From contig JACQMD010000116.1 in NCBI GenBank assembly GCA_016203755.1, positions 1 to 5,828 on the forward strand: a stretch of 5,828 nt of DNA, in the 5' to 3' direction. The stretch's first letter is position 1. Every line of letters starts with the position of its first letter. Below are positions 5,265-5,828 of this stretch, in pieces. This DNA comes from Candidatus Roizmanbacteria bacterium (GTDB lineage Bacteria; Patescibacteriota; Microgenomatia; GCA-001788215; 2-01-FULL-40-14). Made by a program: the position numbers and the translations under genes. Under the pieces are notes generated by a model. It had not been told where the DNA came from. It did no database searches and saw only the letters and a list, made by a program, of their open reading frames with translations.

Positions 5265-5828
5265 TCAAACTTTTATCCGCGAGAGTGAATGAATGGTTTT
5301 GCCTTTCAATTCAATCTTGAGTATTTCGCCTCTATTAATGACATTGTCATTGTTATCCGGCCCCCAAAGGTATAGTGGAAGAGGTTTATGGGAAAGATGA
5401 TAATAGAGAATCGTGAGAGCATCGCCGTGTGACACAGCAATACAATCGTTTCCCTTCGCAATTTTTTCATTATAAAAATCCAGGATTCTTGCTAAAATTG
5501 ATTGCCGGGATTCACGTGAAGGATCTTCTTCTTCGAGAATCCACGGAGTTTTATCTGGCTTTTTCTTGCCCTGAAGATTGGGAAGCGACGTTTCGATGAG
5601 GCGTTTATCAAGCGTTATGGAAGCATGAGTCGCGGATGCTATGATTTCTGCAGTCTGAACACATCGAACAATAGGACTTGCGTAGATGGGAAGACTACCA
5701 ATTTGTTGTTCAACAAACCACCTGCCAACACGAACTGCGTGTTGCCTTCCTTGCGGTGAAAGATACATCGGCAAATGGAATGCATAGATATCGTCAGGAT
5801 TATGATAGTGTGTGTGACGGATGAAATA
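5265..5828 (-). CDS. Histidine phosphatase family protein (phosphoglycerate mutase-like), 5' partial
   Basis: This is a phosphatase of the histidine phosphatase superfamily, branch 1, cut by the right edge after its first few codons; 187 residues are visible. Counting from the edge, the first signature is IRH at 3-5 (catalytic His5, phosphate-binding Arg4), followed by LSPQGRQHA at 23-31, YASPIVRCVQTAEII at 49-63 (Arg55), an acidic residue near Glu79 and the second signature AVSHGD at 131-136 (His134). The catalytic set is complete. A TTG at 5774 could be read as a start, but that would delete the RH motif, so the true start must be to the right of 5828. The sequence does not distinguish a phosphoglycerate mutase from a broad phosphatase or a SixA/CobC-like enzyme; its variant IRHTH instead of RHG(E/Q)T makes a classical mutase less likely. 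It ends in TGA, 50 nt before the next gene. Confidence 0.9.
   Translation of the reverse strand, partial: YFIRHTHYHNPDDIYAFHLPMYLSPQGRQHAVRVGRWFVEQQIGSLPIYASPIVRCVQTAEIIASATHASITLDKRLIETSLPNLQGKKKPDKTPWILEEEDPSRESRQSILARILDFYNEKIAKGNDCIAVSHGDALTILYYHLSHKPLPLYLWGPDNNDNVINRGEILKIELKGKTIHSLSRIKV

Noticed and set aside
5258..5281. Short inverted repeat CGCGG/CCGCG at the phosphatase stop
   Set aside because: A 5-bp stem with a 14-nt loop and no T tract on the minus strand is too weak to call a terminator.

Overview
The window looks like a piece of a small-genome bacterium, most plausibly of the Candidate Phyla Radiation (Patescibacteria, Microgenomates-like). This is an inference from four things: compact gene packing, moderately AT-rich sequence, promoter -10 boxes lying almost directly on the start codons with no Shine-Dalgarno sequence at any start visible here, and a lineage-specific multidomain envelope protein. 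TAA and TGA are both used as stops, so there is no sign of an altered code. No rRNA, tRNA, CRISPR array or mobile element was seen, and no stretch longer than 300 bases lacks a gene.

Bases 1-4282 read rightwards. First comes a gene cut by the left edge, encoding a type I signal peptidase domain fused to a CAP/SCP-like domain, a helical linker and C-terminal TPR repeats. It is followed by a six-helix membrane protein of unknown function, a membrane sensor histidine kinase (four membrane segments, PAS, HisKA, HATPase) and a receiver-only response regulator. The last three each have their own near-leaderless -10 element. The kinase and regulator together form a two-component pair without a DNA-binding output domain.

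Bases 4279-5828 read leftwards. A histidine phosphatase gene enters from the right edge; its start and first residues lie outside the window. It is followed by a textbook promoter (TTGACA, 17 nt, TAAAAT) driving two unrecognised genes (201 and 106 codons) arranged as an operon. The second of these ends tail-to-tail with the response regulator, the two stop codons overlapping inside a perfect 10-bp palindrome.

The most interesting points are the signal peptidase-CAP-TPR fusion with a degenerate CAP active site, the repeated leaderless promoter architecture, and the strongly promoted operon of two unknown proteins. Three gene starts were reassigned: the membrane protein to 1769, the kinase to 2439, and the phosphatase to beyond the right edge.
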